Positions 44,104-53,893 are shown, counted from the stretch's first letter. The stretch: DNA of 54,801 bases from Pseudomonas sp. LS-2 (GCF_003605735.1 NZ_QXTJ01000022.1:117256-172056); one strand, 5' to 3'. Notes: generated from the sequence alone by a model not told the origin. Translations and numbers: made by a program.

Positions 44104-44497
44104 GGCGCCTCCTCTCCTAGTGGTGACCCCTACCAAAGGTCACGTGGGTTGGGATAGAGCCAGTACGCGATTCGGTGGTGTACCTGCCTCACAGTGGCAG
44201 GAGCCCGAGGGCCAACCATTTGACCGAACCAGAGTGACTGGAATTTACGAAATCGACAGATTTGGCACAGACGCAAACCTGACCCGCGAGACGCGAGCGA
44301 ATCTACAGGACGCGCATCCTAGCACAGCCGAAACGCCGCGAGTCAGATAACCGTTCGTCCGCAGCGTATAAACTTTTCCGCACACGGGGCGGGAATGATC
44401 CACGTACTGAACTGGCGCGATTCCATGCCGTCAGATTAACCGAGGCCCGTTAAAGACCTGTGTGCTCGCAGGTCCCACCGACAAAAAGGAATCAACC
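44104..44497. other. Divergent leader region between thrS and a secreted protein gene
   Basis: About 390 bases with no gene. It must contain the thrS promoter and long leader. A small hairpin CCTGCC/GGCAGG lies at 44183-44201, and TAGGAT on the minus strand at about 44316-44321 could be a -10 box; neither is certain. No T-box or operator mimic of tRNA-Thr was recognised. Confidence 0.4.
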
Positions 44498-44812
44498 ATG
44501 AAGCTTCTAAGTGTTGCCGCCCTCCTCGCACCGTTGGCGTTGACTCTCCCGCTCAGCGCTCATGCCGCCATGGACGCCAAGACCAAAACCACCTACATGA
44601 ATGAATGCACCGCTGCGGCCACCCAGAATAATACGGGGATGGATGCCAAGGCCGTGCAGGCACATTGCGAATGCGGTGCGCAGCAGATCAACAAGAATTT
44701 CTCGGACAAGGAAATCGCTTCGCTGAATGACAAAACGACGCCTCCGAGTACCGAAATGACCTCACGCCTGCAAAAAGCCGTGAGTGAGAACTGCCTGAAG
44801 GGCAAAAAATAA
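44498..44812 (+). CDS. Small periplasmic protein, unknown function
   Basis: A 104-residue protein with a signal peptide (MKLLSVAALLAPLALTLPLS then AHAA). The mature part is helical with four Cys (NECTAAATQNNTG, HCECGAQQ, ENCLKGKK), suggesting two disulfides in the periplasm. The start ATG 44498 is preceded by AAAGGA. No named family recognised; the spacing of helix and Cys pairs recalls small secreted stress proteins. Confidence 0.75.
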   Translation: MKLLSVAALLAPLALTLPLSAHAAMDAKTKTTYMNECTAAATQNNTGMDAKAVQAHCECGAQQINKNFSDKEIASLNDKTTPPSTEMTSRLQKAVSENCLKGKK

Positions 44813-45109
44813 AAAATTTACATTCCGCGCGAGGGACACTTGGTAAATCGTACGACGGGCATCGCCCATGACTGCTGAAGCCCACGTATCTCGTGGGTTT
44901 CAGACATTCGTAAAGAACGAAAGGGCGAAATTGCGCGGCGCTGAATCAGTGGAATGGCAAATCATTTCCACGCCGATATTTGCGGAACAGGTGCAAAGTT
45001 CTTACTGAAAAAGTCCAGCATTCACACAATTCGACTATGATAGCCACCGTGTGCCCAGTTGGCCTGAGCAACACAGCACTACTGAAAATTATGTTTCTGG
45101 AGATACACC

Positions 45110-45322
45110 ATGTCTAATCGCCAAACCGGCACCGTAAAATGGTTCAACGATGAAAAAGGCTTCGGCTTTATCACTCCACAGGGTGGCGGTGACGACCTGT
45201 TCGTACACTTCAAGGCTATCGAATCCGACGGTTTCAAAAGCCTGAAAGAAGGCCAGACTGTTTCCTTCGTGGCTGAGAAAGGCCAAAAGGGCATGCAAGC
45301 CGCCCAGGTTCGCCCGGAGTAA
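45110..45322 (+). CDS. Cold-shock domain protein (CspA family)
   Basis: A 70-residue OB-fold RNA/DNA-binding protein: [20 protein letters not shown] (RNP1) and [12 protein letters not shown] (RNP2). The start ATG 45110 has GGAG upstream. A -10-like TATGAT at 45036-45041 would give a leader of about 60 bases. Many Pseudomonas csp genes are constitutive; induction cannot be judged. A strong terminator follows. Confidence 0.97.
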   Translation: MSNRQTGTVKWFNDEKGFGFITPQGGGDDLFVHFKAIESDGFKSLKEGQTVSFVAEKGQKGMQAAQVRPE

Positions 45323-45335
45323 TCCGAGCGTTCTG

Positions 45336-45364
45336 AAAAAACCCCGTCATTGACGGGGTTTTTT
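45336..45364 (+). terminator. Rho-independent terminator of the csp gene
   Basis: AAAAAACCCCGTC, a short loop, GACGGGG and then TTTTTT. It is nearly symmetrical, so it can also serve the convergent I78 inhibitor gene ending at 45385. Confidence 0.93.
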
Positions 45365-45384
45365 ATTGCCTGCTGAAAAGGCGC

Positions 45385-45708
45385 TCAACCACAGTTGACG
45401 CGATTGACGGTGGCCGCCTGATCGGTGTTGAGGTTCAAGCGGTCTGATCGGTATTCGAGCGTAATCATGTCATTGGGGCCCAGAACTCTGGCCGTCTGTG
45501 CGCCAGCTTTGACGCGGGCCTGCTCCAGCAAAGCGGGTGACGCCGACTTGCCGACTGCGAACTGTGCAGCGGCTGCATCACAACGGGATTGACCGGTTTC
45601 GGTAGCCGCGGAGCCCTCGGACGGGGCCGACGACTCATACGTGCTGCTGCAACCTGTAAGCAGCGCCACTGCCAGAACCAGACCCGATGATGCGTATTTC
45701 CAGGGCAT
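45385..45708 (-). CDS. I78 family peptidase inhibitor, lipoprotein
   Basis: A 107-residue protein with lipobox LLTGC near residue 20. The mature C-terminal domain, CDAAAAQFAVGKSASPALLE to TLEYRSDRLNLNTDQAATVN, matches I78 inhibitors, small proteins that block serine peptidases such as elastase. The two Cys (RCDAA and VNCG) probably form a disulfide. It is probably anchored to the outer membrane. Confidence 0.88.
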   Translation of the reverse strand: MPWKYASSGLVLAVALLTGCSSTYESSAPSEGSAATETGQSRCDAAAAQFAVGKSASPALLEQARVKAGAQTARVLGPNDMITLEYRSDRLNLNTDQAATVNRVNCG

Positions 45709-45910
45709 ACAGCCTCCTTGAGTTAAATATTAACCAGAACTTCTGCGACCGCGGTTACCCCGCATGGTTTCGCCGACGGCTTTCAAAATCCATCTCCGAT
45801 CATTGTCGAAACGGTCTGAAGTCTGCCCTGAACGGCAATTGCCTGTGACAGGCAAATCGTCACAAAACGTTTGGAATGATGTTCCCGCCGTTCTGAAGCA
45901 GGGTTCCTTC

Positions 45911-46012
45911 ATGCCTAAGTATCAGTGCGAAAAACCCGACAAGATGATTTACTGCTGCCCTGCCCCAAGGCTCAAGCCCGGGCAACGATGTCGGGATCCG
46001 CTATTTTTCTGA
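45911..46012 (+). CDS. Possible Cys-rich micropeptide
   Basis: A 33-residue frame, MPKYQCEKPDKMIYCCPAPR then LKPGQRCRDPLFF, with AGGG about nine bases upstream. Its TGA lies within the GAGAGGG ribosome binding region of the next gene, suggesting a small operon. Four Cys could hold a metal or form disulfides. It may be chance; support comes only from position and composition. Confidence 0.35.
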   Translation: MPKYQCEKPDKMIYCCPAPRLKPGQRCRDPLFF

Positions 46013-46027
46013 GAGGGACGTAACAGC

Positions 46028-46225
46028 ATGGCAATCGTATCCATCGATGCTGACATCAAGGCCAAGTGGCCCCAGGGACATTGCGCCCACAGTCCGGGCA
46101 GCCCAGAGGAGCTGGCGATCATCGCGATCGACCTGCTGGTCAAGGAACTGGGCACTGGCGGCGCCCAGAACTTCATGAATCAGGTATTTGTGCGTTATTC
46201 GACCGAGGCGTTGACCAGCGCCTGA
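46028..46225 (+). CDS. Small hypothetical protein
   Basis: A 65-residue protein, MAIVSIDADIKAKWPQGHCA and PEELAIIAIDLLVKELGTGG, with GAGAGGGA upstream. Soluble, one Cys, likely alpha-helical. I recognise no family. It is convergent with the nucleoside hydrolase gene, ending six bases from it. Confidence 0.6.
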   Translation: MAIVSIDADIKAKWPQGHCAHSPGSPEELAIIAIDLLVKELGTGGAQNFMNQVFVRYSTEALTSA

Positions 46226-46231
46226 TCAGGC

Positions 46232-47260
46232 TTACTTCAGCCGTGCCAGACGCTGGGTCAGCAGATCGAAAAAGCCTTGGGCATCGCCGTTCTCGACCCA
46301 GAATACGTTTTTGTTCTGGCCCAGCGTGTCGTACCAGTCGGCCACGGTCTGGCCGAAGCCCGGCCCTTCCCGACTGTCGATCACCAGATTGATCTGCTTG
46401 CCCGTGAACAGCTCAGGCTTGAGCAGCCAGGCGATCACGCTGGCATCGTGCACCGGGCCGCCGGGCAAGCCGTAATGCACCATATCGGCTTTGACGTATT
46501 CGTTGAGGATGTTGCCCACCAGTTTGCCCGCCTGATTATTCAAGGCCTCGATCTGCCTCAGGCGTTGCTCGCTGGTCAGGATCTTGTGCGTCACGTCCAG
46601 CGGCACATACGTCAGCTTCACGCCGCTGGCCAGCACGACCTTGGCCGCGTCGGGATCGGCATAGAGGTTGAATTCAGCGACCGGCGTGATGTTTCCGCCG
46701 TTGAAGTGCGCGCCGCCCATGACCACCACTTCCTTGATGCCCTGGGTGATTTCCGGGGCTTGCACCAGCGCCAGCGCCAGATTGGTCTGCGGCCCCAGCA
46801 TTGCGATCGTGATGCTGTGCGGCGCCGCTTTCTTCAGGGTATCGACCAGATACTGCACGGCATTGCCTTCGGCCAGGCCCTTCTTCGGCTCGTGCACCTC
46901 CACCCCCGGCAAGCCTTCCTTGCCATGGATGTTCTCGGCGTAGATCGGCGTTCGCACCAGCGGCCTTCCAGCACCGGCATACACCGGAACCTCTTCACGA
47001 CCGGCCCACTCACGGGCCAGACGAGCGTTGCGCGAAGTCTTGTCGATGCGCACGTTACCGGCCACGGTCGTGATCGCCATCACGTTCAATTCTTCCGGGG
47101 AGGCCAGCGCCAGCAGCAGCGCCACTACATCATCGGCGCCCGGATCGGTGTCGATGATCAGGTTGCGCTTTTCAACGGCCTGGGCAGCGGTGGCGGAAAA
47201 AATGGCCAACAGTGCAACACTCCTGATCAGTTGAACGACAAATTGACGGCATGATTGCAT
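46232..47260 (-). CDS. Periplasmic nucleoside hydrolase (inosine-uridine type)
   Basis: A 342-residue enzyme starting at ATG 47260 after GGGAG. Signal peptide to about residue 28 (ALLAIFSATAAQA). The calcium-binding DTDPGADDVVALLLAL block, NLALAL, MGGAHFNGGNITPVAEFN and VHDASVIAWLL mark the IU nucleoside hydrolase family. It releases ribose from nucleosides in the periplasm. As the last gene of the ribose operon it would supply ribose to RbsB, linking nucleoside use to ribose uptake. Confidence 0.92.
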   Translation of the reverse strand: MQSCRQFVVQLIRSVALLAIFSATAAQAVEKRNLIIDTDPGADDVVALLLALASPEELNVMAITTVAGNVRIDKTSRNARLAREWAGREEVPVYAGAGRPLVRTPIYAENIHGKEGLPGVEVHEPKKGLAEGNAVQYLVDTLKKAAPHSITIAMLGPQTNLALALVQAPEITQGIKEVVVMGGAHFNGGNITPVAEFNLYADPDAAKVVLASGVKLTYVPLDVTHKILTSEQRLRQIEALNNQAGKLVGNILNEYVKADMVHYGLPGGPVHDASVIAWLLKPELFTGKQINLVIDSREGPGFGQTVADWYDTLGQNKNVFWVENGDAQGFFDLLTQRLARLK

Positions 47261-47303
47261 GGGAAACTCCCTGTTTCTTGGGTATGGAACGTAAACGGTG
47301 CGA

Positions 47304-47708
47304 TCAGAACACCACGCCCGACACCAGCGCGATGTTGGTGTAGGGCTGGCACTCACCCGTGCGTACGATGGCGCGAGCGCTGCGACTCATGTGCTTCAAC
47401 GCTTCGTGACTGACCAGACGCTGCTCGCCCAGGCTGCCCGCCGCGTTCAACTGGTCGACGACGGCGAGCGCGGGGGGTTGCTTTGTGCGCATCTCATCCG
47501 CCAACACATGACTCTCGACCTGCATTTCGGCGAGCACCGTCTTCAGCACACTGATGAAGTCCGCAACGCCATGGGTCACGGCCAGATCGATCAGCTCGAC
47601 GCCAGGCGGCACAGGCATGCCGGCGTCGACGATCATCAGCACATCGCCATGCCCCAGCGACGCGACGACCCTGGACAACGCAATGTTGAGCAGCGGTGTT
47701 TTTTTCAT
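47304..47708 (-). CDS. rbsD: D-ribose pyranase
   Basis: A 134-residue protein, [40 protein letters not shown] in two blocks, with conserved His and Asp of the pyranase active site, ending in [18 protein letters not shown]. It interconverts beta-pyranose and beta-furanose ribose before phosphorylation. Its ATG overlaps the rbsK stop (ATGA). Confidence 0.97.
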   Translation of the reverse strand: MKKTPLLNIALSRVVASLGHGDVLMIVDAGMPVPPGVELIDLAVTHGVADFISVLKTVLAEMQVESHVLADEMRTKQPPALAVVDQLNAAGSLGEQRLVSHEALKHMSRSARAIVRTGECQPYTNIALVSGVVF

Positions 47709-48622
47709 GGTTGAAAGCTCTGGACTTCGTTGAAGGTCGGAATGGAGGGCTGGGCGCCGGACCGCGTGACAGACAACGCCGCCGCGATCTGTCCAAAACG
47801 TATCGCTTCGGATTCGGACTTGCCCTCGGCCAGCGCCGCGGCGAAACCGCCGACGAAGGTGTCCCCTGCCGCCGTGGTGTCGACCGGTTTGACCTTGGGT
47901 GCGGGGAAATGCTGCGAACTGGCTTGATTGGCAAACAGTGCCCCCTGGGCTCCCAGCGTCACGATGACCTTGCCCACGCCAGCCCTTAGCAACGCGGCAG
48001 CAGCGGCGTCGGCACTCGCCACGCTGTCGACGGCAAGGCCGGTCAGCGCAGTGGCTTCGCTTTCGTTGGGGATCAGGTAGTCGATCCAGGCGTACCACTC
48101 GGCCGGCAATGCATCGCTGGCAGGTGCTGGATTGAGGATGACGGTCTTGCCCAGTTCACGCCCTCGCTTGAGGACATGGCCGACCGTGACCATCGGTATT
48201 TCCAACTGGCAGATGATGACCTCGGCTTGCCCCAGCAGCGCGTCAAGATCGTTGACCACCTCTGGGCTCACATGGCCATTGCCGCCCGCGACGATGACGA
48301 TCGCGTTCTGACTGTTGTCGTCGACCACGATCAGCGCTACGCCCGTCGACTCCCCTGGAATAGCGGTCACAGCCTGGCAGTCGATGCCCTCGGCCAGCAA
48401 CGCCGAACGCAGTTGTTCGCCGTAGGCGTCGTCGCCCACGCATCCGATCATCGCGACACTGGCACCCAGGCGCGCCGCGGCGACTGCCTGGTTGGCACCC
48501 TTCCCGCCGGGCACTGTCACGAACGACTCTCCGGCCAGGGTTTCCCCAGCGCGTGGCAGACGTGGCGCGCGCGTCACCAGGTCCATGTTCAGGCTGCCCA
48601 CTATCACTACTTTTCCTTGCAT
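47705..48622 (-). CDS. rbsK: Ribokinase
   Basis: A 305-residue PfkB-family sugar kinase starting [20 protein letters not shown] at ATG 48622. [16 protein letters not shown] at the N-terminus and the catalytic [17 protein letters not shown] anion-hole motif are intact. It makes ribose 5-phosphate. It is coupled to rbsD by a four-base overlap and lies 38 bases after rbsR. Confidence 0.97.
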   Translation of the reverse strand: MQGKVVIVGSLNMDLVTRAPRLPRAGETLAGESFVTVPGGKGANQAVAAARLGASVAMIGCVGDDAYGEQLRSALLAEGIDCQAVTAIPGESTGVALIVVDDNSQNAIVIVAGGNGHVSPEVVNDLDALLGQAEVIICQLEIPMVTVGHVLKRGRELGKTVILNPAPASDALPAEWYAWIDYLIPNESEATALTGLAVDSVASADAAAAALLRAGVGKVIVTLGAQGALFANQASSQHFPAPKVKPVDTTAAGDTFVGGFAAALAEGKSESEAIRFGQIAAALSVTRSGAQPSIPTFNEVQSFQP

Positions 48623-48660
48623 GACGTCTTTACTCTTCAATCCGAACACCAGGGTTCGGC

Positions 48661-49683
48661 TCAGCGGAACTCGTTGAATGCGTTGGTCGGAGGCGCGGTG
48701 GATTCGCGCAGCACAATGCTCGGTGCAACGATCAACTGCTGAACCGGGCTTTCACCGCGCGTCGAGATCCGACGCAGCAACACTTCGGCGGCGCGCTCGC
48801 CCAGTTGCAGTATCGACTGCCCCACAGTGGTCAGCGCCGGGTATACGTACTGGCTCATCTGGATGTCGTCGAAACCGATCACTGACAGGTCGGTCGGCAC
48901 GCGCACATTGCGTTCGGCGGCGGCGCGCAGAACGCCGATGCCGACCATGTCGTTGGCCGCAAAAATCGCAGTCGGGCGATCATTTTCCAGCAGTGTACAA
49001 GCCGCGCGATAGCCACTTGGGCCCGTGAAGTCGCTTTCTACCACCCAGCTTTGCGGGACTTCGATACGAGCTTCCTGCATCGCACGGTGGTAACCGGCCA
49101 GACGCATCCGCGCCACACTGGTTTCAGCCGGGCCGCAGATACAGGCGATGTGGCGATGCCCCAGTTCCAGCAGATGAGAGGTCGCCAGATAAGCGCCCAG
49201 TTCGTGGTCGATCCGCACAAGATCAGCACTGATGTTTTCCAGGTCCCGGTCGACGATGACCATCGGGGTACGTACGGCCGACAGGCTTTCCACCAGACTG
49301 TCGCCGCCGCCCACTGACGAAACGATCAGGCCATCCACGCGCTTTTCCAGCAGCACTCTTAAATAGCTGCGCTGTTTGTCCAGATTGTCATCGGAGTTGC
49401 AGAGAATCACACAAAAGCCATTGCGCTCGCAGTAATCCTCGATGCCCCGGGCCAGTTCCGCGAAGTACGGGTTGATGCCATTGGGAATCAGCAAGCCGAT
49501 GGTCGCCGTGGACTTGGCCTTGAGCGAACGCGCCACGGCACTGGGCACGTAGTCCAGTTGTGCAATGGCGGCTTCGACTTTCTTGCGAACCTCGTCACTC
49601 ACCGGTCGCGTTCTATTCAGAACGTGGGACACGGTGGTGTAGGAAATGCCTGCAATTGCAGCGACGTCTTTAATGGTTGCCAT
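48661..49683 (-). CDS. rbsR: LacI family ribose repressor
   Basis: A 340-residue regulator. The helix-turn-helix and hinge ([33 protein letters not shown]) are followed by a periplasmic-binding-like sugar domain ([35 protein letters not shown]). It sits inside the operon it should control, one base after rbsC, so it is autoregulated. The probable operator is the palindrome at 53327-53340. Confidence 0.95.
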   Translation of the reverse strand: MATIKDVAAIAGISYTTVSHVLNRTRPVSDEVRKKVEAAIAQLDYVPSAVARSLKAKSTATIGLLIPNGINPYFAELARGIEDYCERNGFCVILCNSDDNLDKQRSYLRVLLEKRVDGLIVSSVGGGDSLVESLSAVRTPMVIVDRDLENISADLVRIDHELGAYLATSHLLELGHRHIACICGPAETSVARMRLAGYHRAMQEARIEVPQSWVVESDFTGPSGYRAACTLLENDRPTAIFAANDMVGIGVLRAAAERNVRVPTDLSVIGFDDIQMSQYVYPALTTVGQSILQLGERAAEVLLRRISTRGESPVQQLIVAPSIVLRESTAPPTNAFNEFR

Positions 49684-49684
49684 G

Positions 49685-50680
49685 TCAGCCGCGCCGCCTT
49701 GCGCGATTGCTGCGGTAGGTGTCGAGAATCACTGCCACGACGATCACCGCGCCGGTAATGATGCGCTTGGTGGGTTCCGTTGCGCCGATCTGCGCCAGGC
49801 CCGCCGCCAGCACCGAGATGATCAGGACGCCGAAGAAGGTGCTGATCACCGAACCGCGCCCACCCATGAGACTGGTGCCGCCGATCACCACCGCCGCAAT
49901 CACCTGCAGTTCCAGACCGGAACCGGCATTAGGGTCGGCCGCTTCCAGACGGGAAATCTGAAACAGCGCGGCGAGGCCCGCCAGCAGCCCCATCAGCGAG
50001 AACACCAGGATCTTATAGGGTTTGGGATTGATCCCTGCCAGACGCACCGCTTCTTCATTGGTGCCGATGCCGATCAGGTAACGTCCGAAGACCGTGCGCG
50101 TGAGCACCGCCTGAGCGGCGAAGATCACGATCAAGGCGATGACGAACGACGGAGAGATGCCGAACGCGAACGGATTGGACAGCCACGCGAAGGAATCGCC
50201 GATGTAGGCGGTGCGCGAGTCAGTCAGTTGATACGCCACACCTCGGGCCATTTCCAGCACGCCCAGCGAGACGATGAACGAGGGAATGCGCCAGGCGACG
50301 GTGATGGATCCGGTCAGCGTGCCAGCGGCCGTCGCACAGGCCATGCCCAATAACGCCGAGGGAAAAACGCCCCAACCCCAGCCAAGCATCGCCACGCTGA
50401 CCGCCGACGCTGCAAGCGCCAGCACGGACCCCACCGACAGGTCGATCCCGCCGATGATCAGGATGAAGGTCATGCCCACCGCCAGCACCATCAGATCCGG
50501 GATCTGGTTGGCCAGGGTGCTGAACGTTTCATAAGACAGGAAATGATCGCTGAGAAACGAGAACAGCACGATCATCGCCAGCAAGGCGCCGGCCAGACCC
50601 AGATAGGTACCGAGGCCGAAGTAGTTGCCGCTGCGTTTGCCCGGTGAAGGCAGTGCGGCAGGTGTGGTGGAGGTTTTCAT
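49685..50680 (-). CDS. rbsC: Ribose ABC transporter permease
   Basis: A 331-residue protein with about ten membrane segments and the BPD-type EAA-like loop (VIGGTSLMGGRGSVISTFFG). LAVGMTFILIIGGIDLSVGSV is the hallmark of RbsC-like permeases. Its ATG overlaps the rbsA stop by one base (TAATG). Confidence 0.96.
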   Translation of the reverse strand: MKTSTTPAALPSPGKRSGNYFGLGTYLGLAGALLAMIVLFSFLSDHFLSYETFSTLANQIPDLMVLAVGMTFILIIGGIDLSVGSVLALAASAVSVAMLGWGWGVFPSALLGMACATAAGTLTGSITVAWRIPSFIVSLGVLEMARGVAYQLTDSRTAYIGDSFAWLSNPFAFGISPSFVIALIVIFAAQAVLTRTVFGRYLIGIGTNEEAVRLAGINPKPYKILVFSLMGLLAGLAALFQISRLEAADPNAGSGLELQVIAAVVIGGTSLMGGRGSVISTFFGVLIISVLAAGLAQIGATEPTKRIITGAVIVVAVILDTYRSNRARRRG

Positions 50681-52230
50681 TAGGGATTCCCGAGCGCCGC
50701 TTCAGACAGCAGCGCATCACGTTTTTGATAGCCGGCGAAGGCTGCGGCAAGCAACTCGTCCTGAGTCCAGGTATCGCGTTCGAATGTGTCGATCAGGCGG
50801 CCGGCGGACAACACGCCGATGCGATCACAGATCAGCATCAGTTCACGCAGATCGCTGGAGACCACCACCAGCGCCCTGCCCTGACGGGTCAGTTCGCCCA
50901 GCAGGGCATAAATGTCGAATTTGGCACCGACGTCGATCCCGCGTGTTGGCTCATCGAACAGCATCACGTGGCAATCGCGCTCCAGCCAGCGGCCGATGAC
51001 CACTTTCTGCTGGTTGCCGCCGGACAATTCCGACACCAACTGCGTCGGGCTGGAACTGCGGATGCGCATGGCGTCCACCTGACGTCTGGCCAGGGACATT
51101 TCCGCACTGCCGTTGACCACGCCGGCACTGGAGATCGCCTGCATGTTGCCCAGCGCGATATTGGCGCTGATCGACTGGGTCAATAAAAGGCCTTCGCCTT
51201 TGCGATCCTCGGTGATCAGGGCGATGCCGTGGCTCACGGCGGCCACCGGCGAATTGACGCGAACCGCCTGCAACGGGCTGCCGACCTCGATAGAGCCGCT
51301 GTCCGCCGCATCTGCACCATAAATCAGGCGCAATAGCTCGGTGCGACCGGCGCCGATCAAGCCGGAAATACCGAAGATTTCCCCGGCACGAACATCGAAA
51401 GAAACGTCGCGCACCTTGTCGGAACGGCTCAGGCCTTTCACCGACAACGCCACCGCGCCAATCTTTCGCTCCCCCAGGTCGATGTGCTCGCCCAGTTCAC
51501 GGCCAACCATCAGCGTCACCAACTGCTCGCTGTTGTAGTTGGCCATGGCGTCGACACACACCAGCTTGCCATCGCGCAGCACGGCGATACGCTGGGCGAC
51601 GCGAGCCAGCTCTTCCAGGCGATGGGAGATATAAACGATGGAAACGCCGCGCCCCTGCAGGCGGGTGATCTGCTCGAAGAGCATTTCCACTTCGCGGGCC
51701 GTGAGCATTGCCGTCGGCTCGTCGAGAATCAGCACGTGACAATCGCCGATCAGGTTGCGGGCGATCTCCACCATCTGCTGGTGGCCGATGCCCAACTCGC
51801 TGACCAAGGTGTCCGGGTCGATGGCTTCCAGCCCCACTTGGGCCATGGCCTTGATTGCATCTTCACGCAGCTTTTTACGGTTGATGAAACCGGCCCGGCT
51901 GGGCAGGTTGTCGAGGAACAGGTTTTCCGCCACCGACAGCGTTGGCAACAGATTGAGTTCCTGCATGACCATGCGCACACCGAGCTTCTCCGCCTGGGTG
52001 CGACTGGCAGGCTCGTAAGGCTGGCCCTGGAACTGCATCTGGCCGGTGGTGGGTGTCACCAGTCCGCCGATAATTTTCGACAAGGTGCTTTTACCCGCGC
52101 CGTTTTCCCCGGTCAGTGCCAACACTTCCCCACGCATCAGGGTCAGGTCGATGTCACCGAGTACAGGTTGGGCGTAGGTTTTGCCAATGCCGCTGACAGA
52201 TAGAACAGCGGCCTGAGCAGACGCTGACAT
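50680..52230 (-). CDS. rbsA: Ribose ABC transporter ATP-binding protein
   Basis: A 516-residue tandem ABC ATPase starting MSASAQAAVLSVSGIGKTYA at ATG 52230 after GGAGAG. The first domain has Walker A GENGAGKST and Walker B VLILDEPTAML; the second has GLIGAGRTE, the signature LSGGNQQKVVIGRWL and VMLFDEPTRGIDVGA. It energises ribose uptake with RbsC and RbsB. Confidence 0.97.
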   Translation of the reverse strand: MSASAQAAVLSVSGIGKTYAQPVLGDIDLTLMRGEVLALTGENGAGKSTLSKIIGGLVTPTTGQMQFQGQPYEPASRTQAEKLGVRMVMQELNLLPTLSVAENLFLDNLPSRAGFINRKKLREDAIKAMAQVGLEAIDPDTLVSELGIGHQQMVEIARNLIGDCHVLILDEPTAMLTAREVEMLFEQITRLQGRGVSIVYISHRLEELARVAQRIAVLRDGKLVCVDAMANYNSEQLVTLMVGRELGEHIDLGERKIGAVALSVKGLSRSDKVRDVSFDVRAGEIFGISGLIGAGRTELLRLIYGADAADSGSIEVGSPLQAVRVNSPVAAVSHGIALITEDRKGEGLLLTQSISANIALGNMQAISSAGVVNGSAEMSLARRQVDAMRIRSSSPTQLVSELSGGNQQKVVIGRWLERDCHVMLFDEPTRGIDVGAKFDIYALLGELTRQGRALVVVSSDLRELMLICDRIGVLSAGRLIDTFERDTWTQDELLAAAFAGYQKRDALLSEAALGNP

Positions 52231-52243
52231 AACGCTCTCCACG

Positions 52244-52265
52244 CGCCAGCACTTGCGCGCTGGCG
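52244..52265 (-). terminator. Stem-loop between rbsB and rbsA
   Basis: CGCCAGC (52244-52250), eight-base loop, GCTGGCG (52259-52265), with no T-run. Hairpins at this place commonly protect the binding-protein message and reduce read-through, giving more RbsB than RbsAC. Confidence 0.6.
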
Positions 52266-52295
52266 GTATTTACGGATGTAGAAGGCCAGCCAGCC

Positions 52296-53255
52296 TTACT
52301 GTGGCTTGGTGACCAGTTCGACCGGGGTCTCGATCACGCCGTCCTTGATGTCGAGCTTTTCGCCCTTGACCATCTTCAGTGCGGTGTCGATCCCATACAC
52401 AGCCTGCCGCGCGGCAAACTGGTCAGCGGTGGCCAGCACGCGACCGTCCTTGAGCATCGGCTTGATGGCATTGATGTTGTCGTAACCGACGACCTGCACC
52501 TTGCCCGCCTTGCCAGCCGCGCGAACCGCCGACACCGCGCCGAGCGCCATGCTGTCGTTACCGGCCAGCAGTGCCTTCAGATTCGGGTATTCGTTGAGCA
52601 TCGCCGAGGCGACAGCGTTACCTTTGTCGATTTCCCAGTTACCCGATTGGGTGGAGACGATCTTCATCTGCGCCGCGTCCATCGCATCCTTGAAACCGGC
52701 GGTGCGTTGTTGCGCGTTGGTGGTAGTCGGCACGCCTTCGATGATGCCGACCTGGTCACCGGCCGTCAGCTGCTTGGCCAGGTAATCACCCACCAGCTTG
52801 GCGCCCTTGCGATTGTTCGGGCCTACGAAGGGCACTTCCATGCCCTTGCCTTTCAGCACGTCGGCATCGAGCTGGTTGTCGATGTTGACGACCTTGATGC
52901 CCGCGTCCTGGGCCTTCTTGAGTACCGAAGCAAGTGCTTTGGAATCGGCAGGGGCGATGACCAGGGCGTCGACTTTCTTGACGATCATCTGGTTGACGAT
53001 GTCGATCTGTGCGGCGGTATCGGACTCGTTCTTGATGCCGTTGGAGATCAGGTCGAAATCGGCGGAATGGTCTTTCTGGTAAGCCTTGGCGCCGTCTTCC
53101 ATGGTCAGGAAGAATTCGTTGGCCAGGGATTTCATCACCAGCGCGACGGTCGGTTTTTTCGCGTCGTCGGCGTAGGCAGAAGAGAGAGGCAGGGTAACAG
53201 CGCTCGCGGTGAGCATGGCAACAGCAAGAAGACGTGCAGCGAATGGCAGCTTCAT
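52296..53255 (-). CDS. rbsB: Ribose ABC transporter substrate-binding protein
   Basis: A 319-residue periplasmic protein with a signal peptide ending near SSAYA-DD. Type 1 periplasmic-binding fold: VALVMKSLANEFFLTMEDGA, DALVIAPADSKAL, NIDNQLDADVL, AGNDSMALGAVSAVRAAGK and VQVVGYDNI. It is the first gene of the ribose operon, after the promoter at 53349-53377. Confidence 0.96.
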   Translation of the reverse strand: MKLPFAARLLAVAMLTASAVTLPLSSAYADDAKKPTVALVMKSLANEFFLTMEDGAKAYQKDHSADFDLISNGIKNESDTAAQIDIVNQMIVKKVDALVIAPADSKALASVLKKAQDAGIKVVNIDNQLDADVLKGKGMEVPFVGPNNRKGAKLVGDYLAKQLTAGDQVGIIEGVPTTTNAQQRTAGFKDAMDAAQMKIVSTQSGNWEIDKGNAVASAMLNEYPNLKALLAGNDSMALGAVSAVRAAGKAGKVQVVGYDNINAIKPMLKDGRVLATADQFAARQAVYGIDTALKMVKGEKLDIKDGVIETPVELVTKPQ

Positions 53256-53326
53256 GGAATCACTCCGACATTATGATTATTTTATCGGCACCGTATGCAG
53301 GTCGAGTTTTACAGCCTTCGACCAAT

Positions 53327-53377
53327 CGCAAACGTTTGCGTGAGTGAAACTATGAGAATCGTCACGGATTTTGTCAA
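53327..53377 (-). promoter_or_regulatory. rbs promoter with RbsR operator
   Basis: On the minus strand -35 TTGACA (53377-53372), 17-base spacer, -10 CATAGT (53354-53349). Ten or so bases downstream is the perfect palindrome CGCAAACGTTTGCG (53340-53327), the classic LacI/PurR/RbsR-type operator, placed over the transcription start. Repression by RbsR is the obvious reading. Confidence 0.88.
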
Positions 53378-53543
53378 CTGCGTCGTTACACGGCGCTCTA
53401 CCCCGCCACTCGCGGGGCCAAACATATTCGTCACCGGCAGTTCTGCGCCCCGGAAGGCTGCGCTAAGATGTGTGGCATTCAGGCATCATCGATTCTCAAA
53501 CATACGATGCCGCCATTATCGAAGGACTCCTGGAGCAGTAACG

Positions 53544-53816
53544 ATGGACCCGGCCGTAAAGGATATTCGAACCGAGGAAGCAGCAGACCCCGCCTCGGAT
53601 TTCGTTCAATCGATCATCAGCGCCCTGCCCGGCTCAAGCGCCGTTGCCAAGAGTCGGCAAGCACAGCGCCAGTGGTATGAATCCCTGTCCGAAGAAGAAC
53701 AAATGCAGGTCCGCGACAAGCTCCGTGATGAGATCTCGCGGGTCAGAGCACAGTTCGGCAAACGCACGGACTCCCTGTCATCCTCCTACCCGATCAGACT
53801 CCGCGACCACGGCTGA
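53544..53816 (+). CDS. Small hypothetical protein
   Basis: A 90-residue charged helical protein, MDPAVKDIRTEEAADPASDF and QWYESLSEEEQMQVRDKLRD, with GGAG upstream of ATG 53544. No signal peptide or known domain. It is divergent from the ribose operon and convergent with the oxidase gene. Confidence 0.6.
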   Translation: MDPAVKDIRTEEAADPASDFVQSIISALPGSSAVAKSRQAQRQWYESLSEEEQMQVRDKLRDEISRVRAQFGKRTDSLSSSYPIRLRDHG

Positions 53817-53842
53817 GCTGCGACGCCTCTCGGCACTCACAC

Positions 53843-53882
53843 CCCAGGGCCATCGCTTGCTAACCGACAGCGTGGCCCTGGG
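53843..53882. terminator. Stem-loop between convergent genes
   Basis: CCCAGGGCCA (53843-53852) is inverted as TGGCCCTGGG (53873-53882) with a 20-base loop. It separates the hypothetical gene and the oxidase gene and may terminate both. Confidence 0.55.
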
Positions 53883-53893
53883 ACAACCCTCGC

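Noticed and set aside
42295..44157. 620-codon plus-strand open frame opposite thrS
   Set aside because: Antisense of threonyl-tRNA synthetase; composition is that of a shadow frame.
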